Shown piece after piece: positions 23,996-36,601 of a stretch of DNA of 64,000 nt. Numbering within the stretch: the first letter of the stretch is position 1; every line of letters begins with the position of its first letter. Made by a program: the position numbers and the translations under genes. The stretch comes from Primulina eburnea. Its lineage: Eukaryota; Streptophyta; Magnoliopsida; Lamiales; Gesneriaceae. The stretch spans positions 4,236,261 through 4,300,260 of the forward strand of contig NC_133114.1 in NCBI RefSeq assembly GCF_022965805.1, written 5' to 3'. The notes below the pieces were generated by a model. It made no database searches and had not been told where the DNA came from. It was given only the letters and a program-made list of their open reading frames with translations.

Positions 23996-25499
23996 ATTGT
24001 CACAAATACGATGAGAAAGTCATGTTGAGAGTGTTAAACCTATAAAGAGTAAATTGCACAAATAAGATATGCTTTGTATGACTAGTGATGTGTTGTCATT
24101 GAGCCACTAAACTTAAATTCATACTCTCTAAATAAAATAAATATAATGGTGAGTATGGTCTAATTCACAAGGAACTTGATATTTATTTCTTTCGGGGAAA
24201 TACAATACAAAGGGGAGATTTCTTTTATGAGAACTAAATAAAAACTAGAATTAATTTAGCATGCAAGAAAAAATAAATAATCAAGAGGAATAACTAATGA
24301 AATGCAAAATTAAGCTCTTATTCAAGGGATTTCCATTGTTCAATTATATCACTGGTCTTTGGCTGACATAATATTTATTCATGTAGTTACAAGCAATTAA
24401 CTTTAGAATTATAGGGATAACCGCTAAAATTCTTGTGCTTTTCTAATTTTATTGTCCAAAATCAATATATAGTCAAAATTTATCAATAATCAGCTTGGCG
24501 AGATAGCATTCCATATTTGATTAAAAATAACATTTTTGCTTTGTGAAAACCGTTAATACTGAAATCTAACGACTATGATATATATCTGCAATTAATAAAT
24601 CAAGTTCCGTCGATTTATTTAGACTAAATATGTTTTGATAGCAAAACACACCTGATTTATCGCTACTTAGGTATCAATCATTCATGATGATTTCAGATAA
24701 CTAAATTCATGGATAATTGTAAAAAATTATATATCAAATTAAATTGTCAGATTTATCGACATATAACTTTCATAAAGAAAATCATAAACCAATAAATACT
24801 TGAATAAACAAGAATAATAAATTAAACTCAAAAACTTCGTAAAAATAAAATTGAAATAGTAGAAGTACCCTTTGAATCAGAAATAAAAACTTAGTCTGGA
24901 TTTGTGAAGAGAAGATGCAAAATTCCTTACAACCTTTTTCTAGTTCTTCATGTCGAAGTGAGAGAAGATAAAATTCTTAAGACAAATCCAAAAACAGGAA
25001 TAAAACCTAATAAAACTAGTAAGAAATTAGGTTTATCAATAAGAAAACTATAGTTTTTATGGAATAAAAATCTATCAAATCTTCCTTATCTCAATATTAT
25101 AACTTTTTATCTCCAGAAGTCTTCAATTAATTAAATATCACTATTAGAATTTCTAAAATATGGAATTATCATCATAATTTTCGAGTTTTATATGCAGTCA
25201 CAAGGCAGCAGCGAAACAGTCACAAGGCATGACCATACATTTTTCCAGGATTTCTTTTATTTTAGTTCTTATTTCAAAACTTCATCTTGACAATTTCAAA
25301 TATGATAAAAATAACATTTTTAGCCTAAATTTGCTCCAATATTGTAAAACTTCCTCCTACAACAAAATAACACAAAAGTGTATCAATTAAGTATGTTGGA
25401 AGTGAGAACAATGAGAAATTTGATAACAAAAATACGAATTATTACAATCATATCAACTTGGCAAATGATAGTAAATATTCCAAACGATGAGCAAGTCCT
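23996..25499. other. AT-rich intergenic DNA, no gene recognised
   Basis: About 1.5 kb with stops in all frames. It resembles decayed repeat sequence, but no terminal repeats or duplication were found. Confidence 0.4.
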
Positions 25500-25775
25500 T
25501 AGCGTTATATGAAGTTGAGAATTTTAAATTCTTGCTTGGTGTGGTAATTTTGTGCAAGTTTGAATTAACTACTTTCTCTTTATAATCGATCGAGCTCGTT
25601 CTTGTATGAAAGCTCGATTTGAACAATTTCAAAAATATGAAGAAACATTTGGTTTTTTGTTCAATCTAGATAGGTTACAACGTGCAGACGATGAAGCCAT
25701 TTTGAGGTTTTGCAAGAATCTTGAAATTTCTCTGAATCATAAGTGTTGTTCTGATATTAATGGGGATAATCTATT
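25500..25775 (+). pseudogene. hAT transposase fossil, left part
   Basis: The translation gives EVENFKFLLGVVILCKFEL, then MKARFEQFQKYEETFGFLFN and SDINGDNLF. This matches the region before the dimerisation domain of ZMYM1-like hAT transposases. It is cut at 25775 by a gypsy LTR. The matching downstream part is at 41757-41990. Confidence 0.8.
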
Positions 25776-27668
25776 TGTGGGGACCCGGACGCTAATTCAT
25801 TCCTTAATCATCTTTAGGAATAATTCGAACAATTATAATAAACAGGGTCTAAATTTTATTTTTATTTTTTAAAATACAAAGCGGAAACGTAATGTAATTT
25901 AACTCAAATTACATATTAAACATAAACATACAAATCTGATGTTATCTACAATAATTCAACTAGGTTCAATTACACATCAGTACTGAATCCTAAGTTGCTT
26001 CAAAGCCCGGATCTCCACGCTATCTAGTCCAGCCTCGTTCTTTTCTTGACCCTGATCCTAGCCCACCTGTTGTCATGCACACATACAAACAAGACAACAG
26101 CCGGATAACTCCGGTGAGATATAAATATCCCAGTATAAATCATGTATACATGCAATCATATAAACAATATAAAAGCATATAACAGAAAATCGTATCATAT
26201 ATCAAAATCATGATATCAATCCATAACAAGAATAAGTCATATTCTCTACATGTACCCGAATCAGGAACATAAATCAATATCAAAAATAAATCCTATTCTA
26301 AGCATGTACCAATATCAGGAACATAAATAGACATGTACCATATTCAGGAACATAAATCAGTATTAATCAATACAATAAGATATAACTGTCACTCAGGCTA
26401 GTGACTCTACGTTGGAGACTAGATTCAATCCTAGCCTAGGGATCCCGGTTTCCAGATGTGGTAATCCTATACCGAATTCCGTAATAGAAGGAACTCTGAT
26501 CCTATTACTCTATATAACCAAATATGGTGTTCCTATATCGATTTACGATATAACCACTTATGGTGTTCCTATATCGAATTACGGTATAACCAAATATGGT
26601 GTTCCTGTATCGAATTACGATATAACCACTTATGGTGTTCCTATATCGAATTACGATATAACCAAATATGGTGTTCCTATATCGAATTCCGTAATAGAAG
26701 AAATTCAATTCTATTTACTCGATATAACCAAACATCTGGTGTCCTGATCTAACCGTCATGGACTATAGCTCCATCGCTAACATCCTATCTTGAGACATCG
26801 TGCAATGTGCCCGTGGCAATACTACCACTATCAGGCACTTCTGTCACAAGATTACTCGTCTAACACTTGTCATCTATAATTCAAGAGAACAAGGTATATC
26901 AATCAACTAAATGCAAATATCAATGCAATAAAGTAAAGTATGTGATTTAAGGAAAACTCGAAGCAAACCTCACTCGAGTTGTGCAATCCCAACTCAACTA
27001 TTAATTTATACCTTTATCTTCTCGCTCAGAAGAAGAGGAAGAAGAAGTCCCGATTCTATCTCGGTCCATTTCCAATCTGATAAGTACAATTGAATATGTA
27101 TAATATCAATACATAACTCAATTCAATATCTGTTCTGATTAATATTCAAATCGAAATATACTCTGATCAATATCGAATCAAGATGCAATCTAAATCAATA
27201 CCGAATCTGATCAATATCAATCAACTGATGTTTCGACGGCATAACAATACAGTCTCGATAACCCCGTCAATTCAAACATCACAGATATAATACCAGAATT
27301 CGTACTCAGTATTAGTAGGAATCATAGTCTCAATGATGACATAAATCTGATATCAATTCTCAATCAAATCGACTCCAAAATCATAACAATTACATAATCA
27401 ATCTGTTTCTCAATCTGACTTCGATTCTATGATGTCTAACATGACAAGAACATCATATATGAATCCTATTCAATTCTGACAATAGTCTAATTTCAAAACA
27501 TGTCAAAACGTAGCAAAACTTACGTCCAGTTATAGCCTACGTTGATAGGAACTCGGTACTGTACTCAGATTCAAAATCTGACGGACGGATTGAAATAAAA
27601 AGGCGTAAGGATTTTCGTGAATCTTCCTCGGCCCTTTCTTCAATTTTTGAGGAAAATGGCTTGTATAT
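25776..27668 (-). mobile_element. Gypsy LTR (3-prime LTR), outer part, interrupted
   Basis: It starts TGTGGGGACCCGGACGC, like the solo LTR at 21858, and shares its sequence for several hundred bases (GTTGTCATGCACACATACAAA and following, near 26070). It continues at 36216-36601 after the chromovirus, ending TCGGTCATTACA, for about 2.28 kb in all. A polypurine-like tract (minus strand GAAGGGGAGAAA) directly follows 36601, showing that this is the 3-prime LTR of a minus-strand element. Confidence 0.85.
26512..26695. repeat. 36-bp minisatellite, five copies, in the LTR
   Basis: Units run ATATAACCAAATATGGTG followed by TTCCTATATCGAATTACG. AAATATGG and CTTATGG variants alternate between copies, so the higher-order unit is 72 bp. 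Both strands are open (YGVPISNYDIT repeats), but this follows from 36 being divisible by three. Confidence 0.9.
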
Positions 27669-29531
27669 TGTGGGGCCCTTAACTCCTAATCGTTATTACA
27701 ATGTACTCTGATTAGGGTTTAATTAATCACAGCGGGAAACGGGTTTAAAATTTCTTTACAATGAGCCCAAAATATCTCTTCTGATATTTAAATACTAAAA
27801 ATAGTATCTAAATTCAAATCATAAACACGCCCACACGTAATCAATCACATACAAACATCTCATATCCTCGGGACATGCCCCGGTATATAGATACATATAC
27901 ATATATACTGGGAATCAGACATAAACATAAAACCTCAGCCCAAGCTGTGCCTCCCACCAGAAGTACCCTCTCCGGTCTCCTGATATCCTGGAGTACCTGC
28001 CATTGTCCACACACAAAGACAACAACAGCCCCCCTTGGGGGTGAGCAAAGCTCCGTATGGAACAACCAATCAAATATACCACAGATATCTAAACAATGAT
28101 ATATGGTATGCAATGCATGTATGTCGTGGAGGTATCAGGTCAAATGCCCATCCACTGAGCACATGTCAGAATCAATTGAATCGCTATCAAATCAAATCAA
28201 TGCTCGAGCTGGCACACCGGCCGATATGGGAATACACATATGATAGCGTCGACGAAGCGCCATCAATCCCACATCTCATATCCAATCATATGGGGCCACA
28301 ATTGTCTATGCTTTACGGGTCATATAATACCGGCATAGCGATTGTGTTCACAAACCCCGGAATCCAATCCAATCATATCAGGGTATCCAAGGATCATAGC
28401 TCAACGTGAATGTCATGTATCGATGTATGCATAAAATGATGTGTGTTAACAAAACATTTATTTTGTACATCGATACTCAAATCTCAATGTCATGTATGCC
28501 ACATCAAATCATCAAATAGGCACATAGACACGTATTCCAATCCAATCAATCCAATCAAACCGACATATATCATATAATACAGATACCTGTCGTATGTTAC
28601 CCGGTCGCAACATACCTCAATTCTTCGTTTCCAATTGATGTAGCCTGAAGATATTGATATAACGCTTTATCTACATCAATTACATACTCATTTCAATCAA
28701 TAACATACTCCAAAATCATTAATATGAGTTTCAAATATCATTTGAAACTTCAAAAATTCATATCAAATCAAAATCATATCATGAATTTAATTCCGACTTC
28801 GAATACAAGTTTCTTGTCGGTTATTCTACTACATATCAGAAATTCAACTTCAAATACAAGCTATTCCAGCACTTTAATATTTCAAGCTGCTGAAATCAGA
28901 AGAAAATTACCTCAGTCTGAAGCCCTCAACGCGTAGATTACAAATATATAATTTGTTTTGCGTTTAGATGGCGTTTCAAAGTCGATTTGGAAGAAAGAAA
29001 TCAAAATTCCTTCGCGTCTCTCGAATTCTCTGAAATTATCTGACGGAGGAAAAAGGAAAGAATAATTTATCCTCATCCCACCGCCTCTCGCGCTCGGGCG
29101 GTAGAATTCTCGCGCCCGAGCGCGAGACATTCTGCCCCCTGGACTTCAAATACACCGCTCTCGGGCGGTCACATATTGCCGCTCGGGCGCGGCATGTTCT
29201 GTCCCCGAGAAATCTTTATACCAGCGCTCGGGCGGTCAAATATTACCGCTCGGGCGCGGGGTGTTCTGCCCGAATACTCATTTCAGATACCCTGGCGCTC
29301 GGGCGGTAATTTTCTACCGCTCGGGCGCCACATGTTCTGTACAGACTGTTTGATTTTGTACTTATTGGCGTCCGACCTTTCAAATCAAATTCATACCACA
29401 TCAATTCATATACAATATTTGTTTCTCAATTCCATTGTCATGATATACATCAAATACATAATCACATGACAATTCCATTAATTATCGATAATCACACAGG
29501 ATTTACGATAATACGATACACGGTCCTTACA
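27669..29531 (-). repeat. 3-prime LTR of the chromovirus
   Basis: 1863 bp, TGTGGGGCCCTTAAC to GGTCCTTACA on the plus strand, matching 34353-36210. Confidence 0.95.
29088..29332. repeat. Four GC-rich inverted-repeat pairs in the chromovirus 3-prime LTR
   Basis: Each unit has arms like GGCGCTCGGGCGGTA and TACCGCTCGGGCGCC around an AT-rich spacer of about 8 bases. Units start near 29089, 29157, 29223 and 29293, a period of about 68. The outer arm bases are inverted while the CTCGGG core is in direct orientation. On a plus-strand RNA, CUCGGG can still pair with itself through G-U wobbles. Confidence 0.9.
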
Positions 29532-29546
29532 TTTCTCCCTCTCTTA
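29532..29546 (-). promoter_or_regulatory. Polypurine tract of the chromovirus
   Basis: Minus strand AGAGAGGGAGAAA lies directly before the 3-prime LTR. Confidence 0.8.
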
Positions 29547-29609
29547 AAAGATTTCGTCCTCGAAATCTCAAACATCACTATATACAACACATGGGCAACC
29601 ATATATATG

Positions 29610-32600
29610 TTACCAGTTATAGTACATATCAAAGCTATAATCAGAATAAGGATCAGAATACATCGAATACAATGGAATAGATGGATCATCATCAAATAAA
29701 TGCGGATATACATCTCGCATTTTGCTTTCCAACTCCCACGTCGATTCTTCAACACCATGTCGTGTCCATTGCAATCGTACTAGAGGAATCGATTTGTTTC
29801 TCAATATCTTTTCCTTTCGATCCATAATGCGAACAGGTTGTTCAACATAGGAAAGAGAAGGATCAAGTTCAACCTCATCAGGTGCAAGTACATGTGACGG
29901 ATCTGGTTCATATTTCCTCAGCATAGAAACATGACACACATCGTGAATGGCAGATAGAGCTGGTGGCAATGCCAATCGATACGCAAGATCACCAACTCGA
30001 TCAAGAATCTCGTATGGACCAACATATCGAGGAGATAACTTTCCTCGCATGCCAAATCGAACAGTGCCTCTAAAGGGAGATATTTTCAAAAATACTCTGT
30101 CACCTTTCTGGAATTCTAAGGGTCGTCGTCGTTTATTCGCATAACTCGTTTGACGATCCTGAGCAGCTTTCATCCGCTGCCGAATCAACTGAACCTTATC
30201 GTTCATTTCCTGTATCATTTCAGGTCCAGTCAATTGTCTCTCACCAATCTCATCCCAGAATAACGGTGATCTACATCGTCTCCCATATAGAGCTTCAAAC
30301 GGTGCCATACCGATACTCGTCTGAAAGCTATTATTATAAGAAAATTCAACCAATGGTAAGGCATCTTGCCATCCCATTCTAAAGTCCATCACAATCGCAC
30401 GTAACATATCCTCTAGAGTCTGAATCGTACGCTCAGTCTGGCCATCAGTTTGAGGATGATAAGCAGTACTCATAGCCAAACGCGTACCCATCGCTTCCTG
30501 GAAACTACCCCAGAATTTAGAGGCAAATCTGGGATCACGGTCAGATACAAATGAGACTGGCACACCATGCAGTCTCACAACATTCTCAATGTATAAACGG
30601 GCCATTCTCTTATAAGGATAAGTCCGCTCATACGGAATAAAATGTGCAGATTTCGAAAGTCGATCAATAATCACCCAAATAGCATCACAGCCCCTGGGCG
30701 AACGAGGCAAATGAGTCACAAAATCCATAGCAATATGTTCCCAATTCCATTTCGGGATTTCAAGACTATGGAGCAATCCCCCCGGTTTCATTCTCTCGGC
30801 TTTCACTTGCTGGCAGACAAGACATTTCGAAATAAATTCAGCAATGTCCTTCTTCATACGTCTCCACCAGAATTGAGGTCTCAATGTCAAATACATCTTC
30901 CGACCTCCAGGGTGAATACTGTATTTGCTACAATGCGCTTCTCGAAGAAGGGCAGATCTCAAATCAGAGTCATCAGGAACTATCAGCCGACCATTAAGTC
31001 GTAAAGAACCATCAGAAGAAATCTGAAATCCAGACTGATGTCCAGCAGATACTAGTTCTTTCGACTTTTGGATCTGAGCATCGCTTCGTTGGGCCTTTCG
31101 TATTTTCGATATCAAATTCGGCTCAATTTGCAATGCTGAAACAGTGACAGAATTCCAGTTCGAGTGAAAAGCCCAACCAGAAGTACAAATATCCTCATGT
31201 ACCTTGGCGACACAAACAGAAGCTAGAACAGAATCATGAACTTTACGGCTCAGGGCATCCGCAGTAACATTCACCGATCCAGGGTGATATTGAATCTCAC
31301 AATCAAAATCCTTCAGGAGATCCATCCACCTGCGTTGCCTCATATTCAAATCAGATTGAGAAAAGAGATATTTCAGACTTTTATGATCTGAATATATAAC
31401 AAACTTTTCTCCGTACAAATAATGACGCCAAATCTTCAAAGCGAACACAATGGCGGCCAATTCGAGATCATGAACAGGATAACGAGTTTCATGAGATTTC
31501 AATTGACGAGACGCATAAGCAACCACTTTGCCATGTTGCATCAGAACACAGCCCAACCCTTTACCAGACGCATCTGTACAAACCACAAATCCTCTGGTAC
31601 CTGAGGGAATAGTAAGCACATGTGCTGTGGTCAATCTCGTCTTCAATTCAAGAAAACTAGCTTCACATTCATCTGACCAAATGAATCGCTGATTCTTCTG
31701 TGTCAGTGGAGTAATCGGTTTAGCTATTTTCGAAAATCCTTCAATAAAACGACGATAATATCTAGCTAAACCCATGAAGCTACGGATCTCAGGAACATTC
31801 GTAGGTCTCGGCCAATTCAATACAGCTTCGACCTTCGTAGGATCAACAGATATGCCATGTCTCGAAATGACGTGGCTCAGAAATACCACTTTGTCCATCC
31901 AGAATTCGCATTTGGACAATTTGGCATACAAATGACTAGTACAAAGAGTTTGAAGTACCAGTCTCAAATGTTCAGCATGCTCCTTTTTCGATTTCGAGTA
32001 CACAAGAATATCATCAATAAAAACAATAACGAATCGGTCTAGATAATCACGGAAGACACGATTCATTAAATCCATAAAGACAGCAGGAGCATTCGTAAGA
32101 CCAAAAGGCATAACCAGGAATTCATAGTGGCCATACCTCGTACGAAAAGCAGTTTTGGGCACATCTTCGTCTCGAACTCGTACTTGATGATACCCAGAAC
32201 GAAGATCAATCTTCGAGTAAACAGAAGTACCCTGAAGCTGATCAAACAAATCATCAATACGCGGAAGTGTGTACTTGTTTTTCACAGTAGCTCGATTCAG
32301 TTGCCTATAGTCGATAAACATTCGCATCGTACCATCTTTCTTCCGAACAAATAAAACTGGAGCTCCCCAAGGTGATACACTCGGTCGAATATATCCCTTA
32401 TCGAGAAGATCCTGTAATTGTTCTTTCAATTCTTTCAATTCCAGGAGTGCCATGCGATAGGGAGCTTTCGAAATAGGTGCAGTCCCCGGCACAAGATCAA
32501 TACTAAACTCAACTTCTCGATGAGGAGGAAAATCAGGAATCTCATCGGGAAATACATCCGGAAACTCTTTTGCAACAGAAATCTCAGATAAAGAAGACTC

Positions 32601-33392
32601 CTTCTTCGAAATATCAATAGCGTAGATAAGATAACCCTCATCTCCGCTAGTCAACAATCGAGACATTTCCAAGGAAGATACCAATGGAATTTTGGCTTGG
32701 GAACCCTTGCCATAAAAATTCCACTTGGGTCCATCAATCGGTCGAAATCGAACCACTCCATGACAACAATCAACAGTAGCTCGATTTTTCATCAAGATAT
32801 CCATGCCAACAATACAATCAAAGTCGTGCATAGGGAGGACAATCAAACTCAGAAATATCACATTATCCTCATATATTAATACACAATTATGCACAACTTT
32901 CTCAAACAAAATAATCTTCCCTGCTGGCGTGGCTATCGACAAAGTATCATACAACGGGGTACACTCAATATCGTGAGATGCAACAAATGCATGAGATATG
33001 AATGAATGAGATGCTCCTGTATCAAATAAAACACGTGCAGGATAATCGCAAAGCGTGCAAATACCTGCAATCACACCACCAGGAGCTTCTCTTGCCTGAT
33101 CCTCAGTCATGGCATACACTCTCACTTGAGGAGGAACTTGGGCACTCTGACCACCCGGTCCTCGATATCGTGGGGCACTCGACTGCTGAAAAGATGGAAC
33201 AGGAACATCAGGTCTCATCATACTAGGGCCACCTCTAAATCCTGGCTGGGGTTGAGCAGAAGTCGTACCCCTGTTCGGACATACTCGAGAGAAATGGCCT
33301 TCCTGCCCACATTGATAACAAGTACCAGACATACCTCGACACTGCTCGATAGTATGTTTGCCTCCACAATGACTACAGTAGGGAGCAATCAC
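29610..33392 (-). CDS. Chromovirus pol polyprotein
   Basis: 1260 residues, open throughout. Two zinc knuckles stand near residues 6-18 and 25-38 ([14 protein letters not shown]). The aspartic protease motif [10 protein letters not shown] is at about 123. RT runs from about 280, with the active site [10 protein letters not shown] at about 458. RNase H starts with [11 protein letters not shown] at about 604. Integrase follows with the HHCC region (HPGGRKMYL, then CLVCQQVKA) and its catalytic core ([38 protein letters not shown]). A C-terminal chromodomain near 1175-1233 ends [20 protein letters not shown]. The chromodomain is thought to direct integration to particular chromatin. The knuckles really belong to Gag, and pol is in the same frame as gag, so the true product is probably one Gag-Pol. 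No lesion was seen inside this ORF. Confidence 0.93.
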   Translation of the reverse strand: MIAPYCSHCGGKHTIEQCRGMSGTCYQCGQEGHFSRVCPNRGTTSAQPQPGFRGGPSMMRPDVPVPSFQQSSAPRYRGPGGQSAQVPPQVRVYAMTEDQAREAPGGVIAGICTLCDYPARVLFDTGASHSFISHAFVASHDIECTPLYDTLSIATPAGKIILFEKVVHNCVLIYEDNVIFLSLIVLPMHDFDCIVGMDILMKNRATVDCCHGVVRFRPIDGPKWNFYGKGSQAKIPLVSSLEMSRLLTSGDEGYLIYAIDISKKESSLSEISVAKEFPDVFPDEIPDFPPHREVEFSIDLVPGTAPISKAPYRMALLELKELKEQLQDLLDKGYIRPSVSPWGAPVLFVRKKDGTMRMFIDYRQLNRATVKNKYTLPRIDDLFDQLQGTSVYSKIDLRSGYHQVRVRDEDVPKTAFRTRYGHYEFLVMPFGLTNAPAVFMDLMNRVFRDYLDRFVIVFIDDILVYSKSKKEHAEHLRLVLQTLCTSHLYAKLSKCEFWMDKVVFLSHVISRHGISVDPTKVEAVLNWPRPTNVPEIRSFMGLARYYRRFIEGFSKIAKPITPLTQKNQRFIWSDECEASFLELKTRLTTAHVLTIPSGTRGFVVCTDASGKGLGCVLMQHGKVVAYASRQLKSHETRYPVHDLELAAIVFALKIWRHYLYGEKFVIYSDHKSLKYLFSQSDLNMRQRRWMDLLKDFDCEIQYHPGSVNVTADALSRKVHDSVLASVCVAKVHEDICTSGWAFHSNWNSVTVSALQIEPNLISKIRKAQRSDAQIQKSKELVSAGHQSGFQISSDGSLRLNGRLIVPDDSDLRSALLREAHCSKYSIHPGGRKMYLTLRPQFWWRRMKKDIAEFISKCLVCQQVKAERMKPGGLLHSLEIPKWNWEHIAMDFVTHLPRSPRGCDAIWVIIDRLSKSAHFIPYERTYPYKRMARLYIENVVRLHGVPVSFVSDRDPRFASKFWGSFQEAMGTRLAMSTAYHPQTDGQTERTIQTLEDMLRAIVMDFRMGWQDALPLVEFSYNNSFQTSIGMAPFEALYGRRCRSPLFWDEIGERQLTGPEMIQEMNDKVQLIRQRMKAAQDRQTSYANKRRRPLEFQKGDRVFLKISPFRGTVRFGMRGKLSPRYVGPYEILDRVGDLAYRLALPPALSAIHDVCHVSMLRKYEPDPSHVLAPDEVELDPSLSYVEQPVRIMDRKEKILRNKSIPLVRLQWTRHGVEESTWELESKMRDVYPHLFDDDPSIPLYSMYSDPYSDYSFDMYYNW

Positions 33393-33410
33393 AGGACTCC
33401 CTCGCTGTGA

Positions 33411-34127
33411 TCATCTCGAACTTGAAGAAGACGAAGAAGCAGAGCCAGTCTTCTTGAACTTCTTACCCCTCGGTCGCAAAGTAGGCTGCTGAGCTGACAC
33501 CGGTGGTGGAGGAGTATACTGTGGACCTCCCCGCCTAAGTCCAGCCTCGGCTGCCTTAGCTCGTTCAACTGCCTCTGCGTAGCTGGTAGGCAATCCAGAA
33601 ACAACATATGTGTATAAAGCATGATTTAAACCATTTACAAACCTGTTATATTTTGCCCTCGCATTCCCAGCTACGTGAGGTGCATACTTCAGCAAAGTAG
33701 AAAATTTAGAAGCATACTTTGCAACAGACATCGTTCCCTGCTGCAGATTATTGAATTCATTCTCCTGAGCAGTATAATAAGAAGGAGGGGAATACTGCTC
33801 CAAGAACTGGGCCTTGAACACATCCCATGTGACTTCAGTCCCAGCCTCTTTCAATCCAATCTCAGCGGCTTCCCACCAAGATTTAGCTCGGTCTTTCAGC
33901 TGATACAAAGCAAGTTTCAGTCTCCGAGCCTTGGAATACTCAACAATATTAAACAAGTGCTCGATATCCTTCAGCCAGGCCTCAGCTCTTTCAGCACTCT
34001 CAGTGCCAAAGAACCTCGGTGGTTTCAGATCCTGGAATCGAGCCATCACAACATCCATGGACAATCCTTCAAATTGCCCAACAATCCTCTCAGTACTGCT
34101 ACTCGCAGTTTCATTTGTGTGATCCAT
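33411..34127 (-). CDS. Chromovirus gag, separated from pol by one TGA
   Basis: 238 residues with the Retrotrans_gag core: PPRFFGTESAERAEAWLKDI, LALYQLKDRAKSWWE, FKAQFLEQYSPPS and MSVAKYASKFSTLLKYAP. It ends in a serine-rich tail. The stop at 33411-33413 lies in the same frame as pol, which continues with no other interruption. Related elements read through here as a single Gag-Pol. The stop could be a recent CGA-to-TGA change at a CpG site, or a site of stop readthrough; the first seems likelier. Gag forms the particle that holds the RNA. Confidence 0.9.
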   Translation of the reverse strand: MDHTNETASSSTERIVGQFEGLSMDVVMARFQDLKPPRFFGTESAERAEAWLKDIEHLFNIVEYSKARRLKLALYQLKDRAKSWWEAAEIGLKEAGTEVTWDVFKAQFLEQYSPPSYYTAQENEFNNLQQGTMSVAKYASKFSTLLKYAPHVAGNARAKYNRFVNGLNHALYTYVVSGLPTSYAEAVERAKAAEAGLRRGGPQYTPPPPVSAQQPTLRPRGKKFKKTGSASSSSSSSR

Positions 34128-34335
34128 CTACAAATCAAAAGATGAATATCACAATTTCATATCAATTTCATAATCTCATCATCTCATATCATCATCTCAT
34201 ATCATCAATCTCATCAGATACTTACTCAAATCAAATCACATAAGAGCAAGTAATACAAATAAGGCAAACACATACGCACAATTCATTTGTGCCTATTCAA
34301 GTGTACATAAGACTCAATAGAGCATTCCCAGCTAT

Positions 34336-34347
34336 GCTCTGATACCA
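34336..34347 (-). promoter_or_regulatory. Primer-binding site of the chromovirus
   Basis: Minus strand TGGTATCAGAGC, five bases from the 5-prime LTR. It is the tRNA-Met primer site usual in plant gypsy elements. Confidence 0.9.
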
Positions 34348-34352
34348 TCTAG

Positions 34353-36210
34353 TGTGGGGTCCTTAACTCCTAATCGTTATTACAATGCAATCTGATTAGG
34401 GTTTAATTAATCACAGCGGGAAACGGGTTTAAAATTTCTTTACAATGAGCCCAAAATATCTCTTCTGATATTTAAATACTAAAAATAGTATCTAAATTCA
34501 AATCATAAACACGCCCACACGTAATCAATCACATACAAACATCTCATATCCTCAGGACATGCCCCGGTATATAGATACATATACATATATACTGGGAATC
34601 AGACATAAACATAAAACCTCAGCCCAAGCTGTGGCTCCCACCAGAAGTACCCTCTCCGGTCTCCTGATATCCTGGAGTACCTGCCATTGTCCACACACAA
34701 AGACAACAACAGCCCCCCTTGGGGGTGAGCAAAGCTCCGTATGGAACAACCAATCATATATACCACAGATATCTAAACAATGATATATGGTATGCAATGC
34801 ATGTATGTCGTGGAGGTATCAGGTCAAATGCCTATCCACTGAGCACATGTCAGAATCAATTGAATCGCTATCAAATCAAATCAATGCTCGAGCTGGCACA
34901 CCGGCCGATATGGGAATACACATATGATAGCGTCGACGAAGCGCCATCAATCCCACATCTCATATCCAATCATATGGGGCCATCATTGTCTATGCTTTAC
35001 GGGTCATATAATACCGGCATAGCGATTGTGTTCACAAACCCCGGAATCCAATCCAATCATATCAGGGTATCCAAAGATCATAGCTCAACGTGCATGTCAT
35101 GTATCGATGTATGCATAAAATGATGTGTGTTAACAAAACATTTATTTTGTACATCGATACTCAAATTTCAATGTCATGTATGCCACATCAAATCATCAAA
35201 TAGGCTCATAGACACGTATTCCAATCCAATCAATCCAATCAAACCGACATATATCATATAATACAGATACCTGTCGTATGTTACCCGGTCGCAACATACC
35301 TCAATTCTTCGTTTCCAATTGATGTAACCTGAAGATATTGATATAACGCTTTATCTACATCAATTACATACTCATTTCAATCAATAACATACTCCAAAAT
35401 CATTAATATGAGTTTCAAATCATTTGAAACTTCAAAAATTCATATCAAATCAAAATCATATCATAATTTAATTCCGACTTCGAATACAAGTTTCTTGTCG
35501 GTTATTCTACTACATATCAGAAATTCAACTTCAAATACAAGATATTCCAGCACTTTAATATTTCAAGCTGCTGAAATCAAAAGAAAATTACCTCAGTCTG
35601 AAGCCCTCAACGCGCAGATTACAAATATATAATTTGTTTTGCGTTTAGACAGCGTTTCAAAGTCGATTTGGAAGAAAGAAATCAAAATTCCTTCGCGTCT
35701 CTCGAATTCTCTGAAATTATCTGACGGAGGAAAAAGGAAAGAAGAATTTATCCTCATCCCACCGCCTCTCGCGCTCGGGCGGTAGAATTCTCGTGCCCGA
35801 GCGCGAGACATTCTGCCCCCGGACTTCAAATACACCGCGCTCGGGCGGTCACATATTGCCGCTCGGGCGCGGCATGTTCTGTCCCCGAGAAATCTTTATA
35901 CCACGCTCGGGCGGTCAAATATTACCGCTCGGGCGCGGGGTGTTCTGCCCGAATACTCATTTCAGATACCCTGGCGCTCGGGCGGTAATTTTCTACCGCT
36001 CGGGCGCCACATGTTCTGTACAGACTGTTTGATTTTGTACTTATTGGCGTCCGGCCTTTCAAATCAAATTCATACCACATCAATTCATATACAATATTTG
36101 TTTCTCAATTCCATTGTCATGATATACATCAAATACATAATTACATGACAATTCCATTAATTATCGATAATCACACAGGATTTACGATAATACGATACAC
36201 GGTCCTTACA
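34353..36210 (-). repeat. 5-prime LTR of the chromovirus
   Basis: 1858 bp, TGTGGGGTCCTTAAC to GGTCCTTACA on the plus strand. It carries the same four GC-rich inverted-repeat pairs as its partner, at about 35767-36008. Confidence 0.95.
35767..36008. repeat. Four GC-rich inverted-repeat pairs in the chromovirus 5-prime LTR
   Basis: These are the partner of 29088-29332, with the same arms and order. One arm has CGTGCCCGAGCG where the other LTR has CGCGCCCGAGCG. Confidence 0.9.
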
Positions 36211-36215
36211 TATAT

Positions 36216-36601
36216 ACATATATATATACACGTTGCATGCAAGAGGCCAAATGTCAAATTCTTGTTTCGCATGCCTCGTGCTCGGGCGGTAAGAAAGTAC
36301 CGCTCGGGCGCGAAGCCTTCTGTCCGAGACCACGCTTATTATCCATTGGCGCTCGGGCGGTAATTCTTTACCGCTCGGGCGCCATACGTTCTGCCCAAAC
36401 TTTATAAATATGGTGCATTGGCGCTCGGGCGGTTCTTTTCTACCGCTCGGGCGCCAGATGTTCTGTCCAACATCTTAGCTTATAATGTACCGACGCCCGG
36501 CTTCACCTCTCATGTCTTATTTGGCTCCTGTGATATTTGCTAATCACAATTCTGACAGTTAATCAACGTCTGATTACAGTCATTAAATCTCGGTCATTAC
36601 A
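36216..36601 (-). mobile_element. Outer gypsy LTR, remaining end
   Basis: This completes the LTR begun at 25776. It holds three more GC-rich pairs (36275-36465) and ends CGGTCATTACA. It is followed by TTTCTCCCCTTC, the complement of a polypurine tract. Confidence 0.82.
36275..36465. repeat. Three GC-rich inverted-repeat pairs in the outer LTR
   Basis: Units with GCTCGGGCGGTAA and TTACCGCTCGGGCGCC-like arms begin near 36279, 36348 and 36419. The arms match those of the chromovirus LTR although the rest of the LTR is different. Confidence 0.88.

Larger units (their letters stand above)
27669..36210 (-). mobile_element. Full-length Ty3/gypsy chromovirus
   Basis: 8542 bp with two LTRs, flanked by TATAT at 27664-27668 and 36211-36215. 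On the minus strand the order is LTR, primer site, gag, pol (protease, RT, RNase H, integrase, chromodomain), polypurine tract, LTR. The LTRs agree except for scattered differences, by eye roughly 1-2 percent. It landed in an LTR of an older gypsy element. Coding is intact apart from one TGA between gag and pol, so it is the youngest-looking protein-coding element here. The clade is a chromovirus, probably Tekay/Del-like. Confidence 0.95.

Noticed and set aside
29947..34145. Plus-strand ORFs across the chromovirus, up to 156 codons
   Set aside because: They are antisense shadows of the intact gag and pol; no domain is recognisable.
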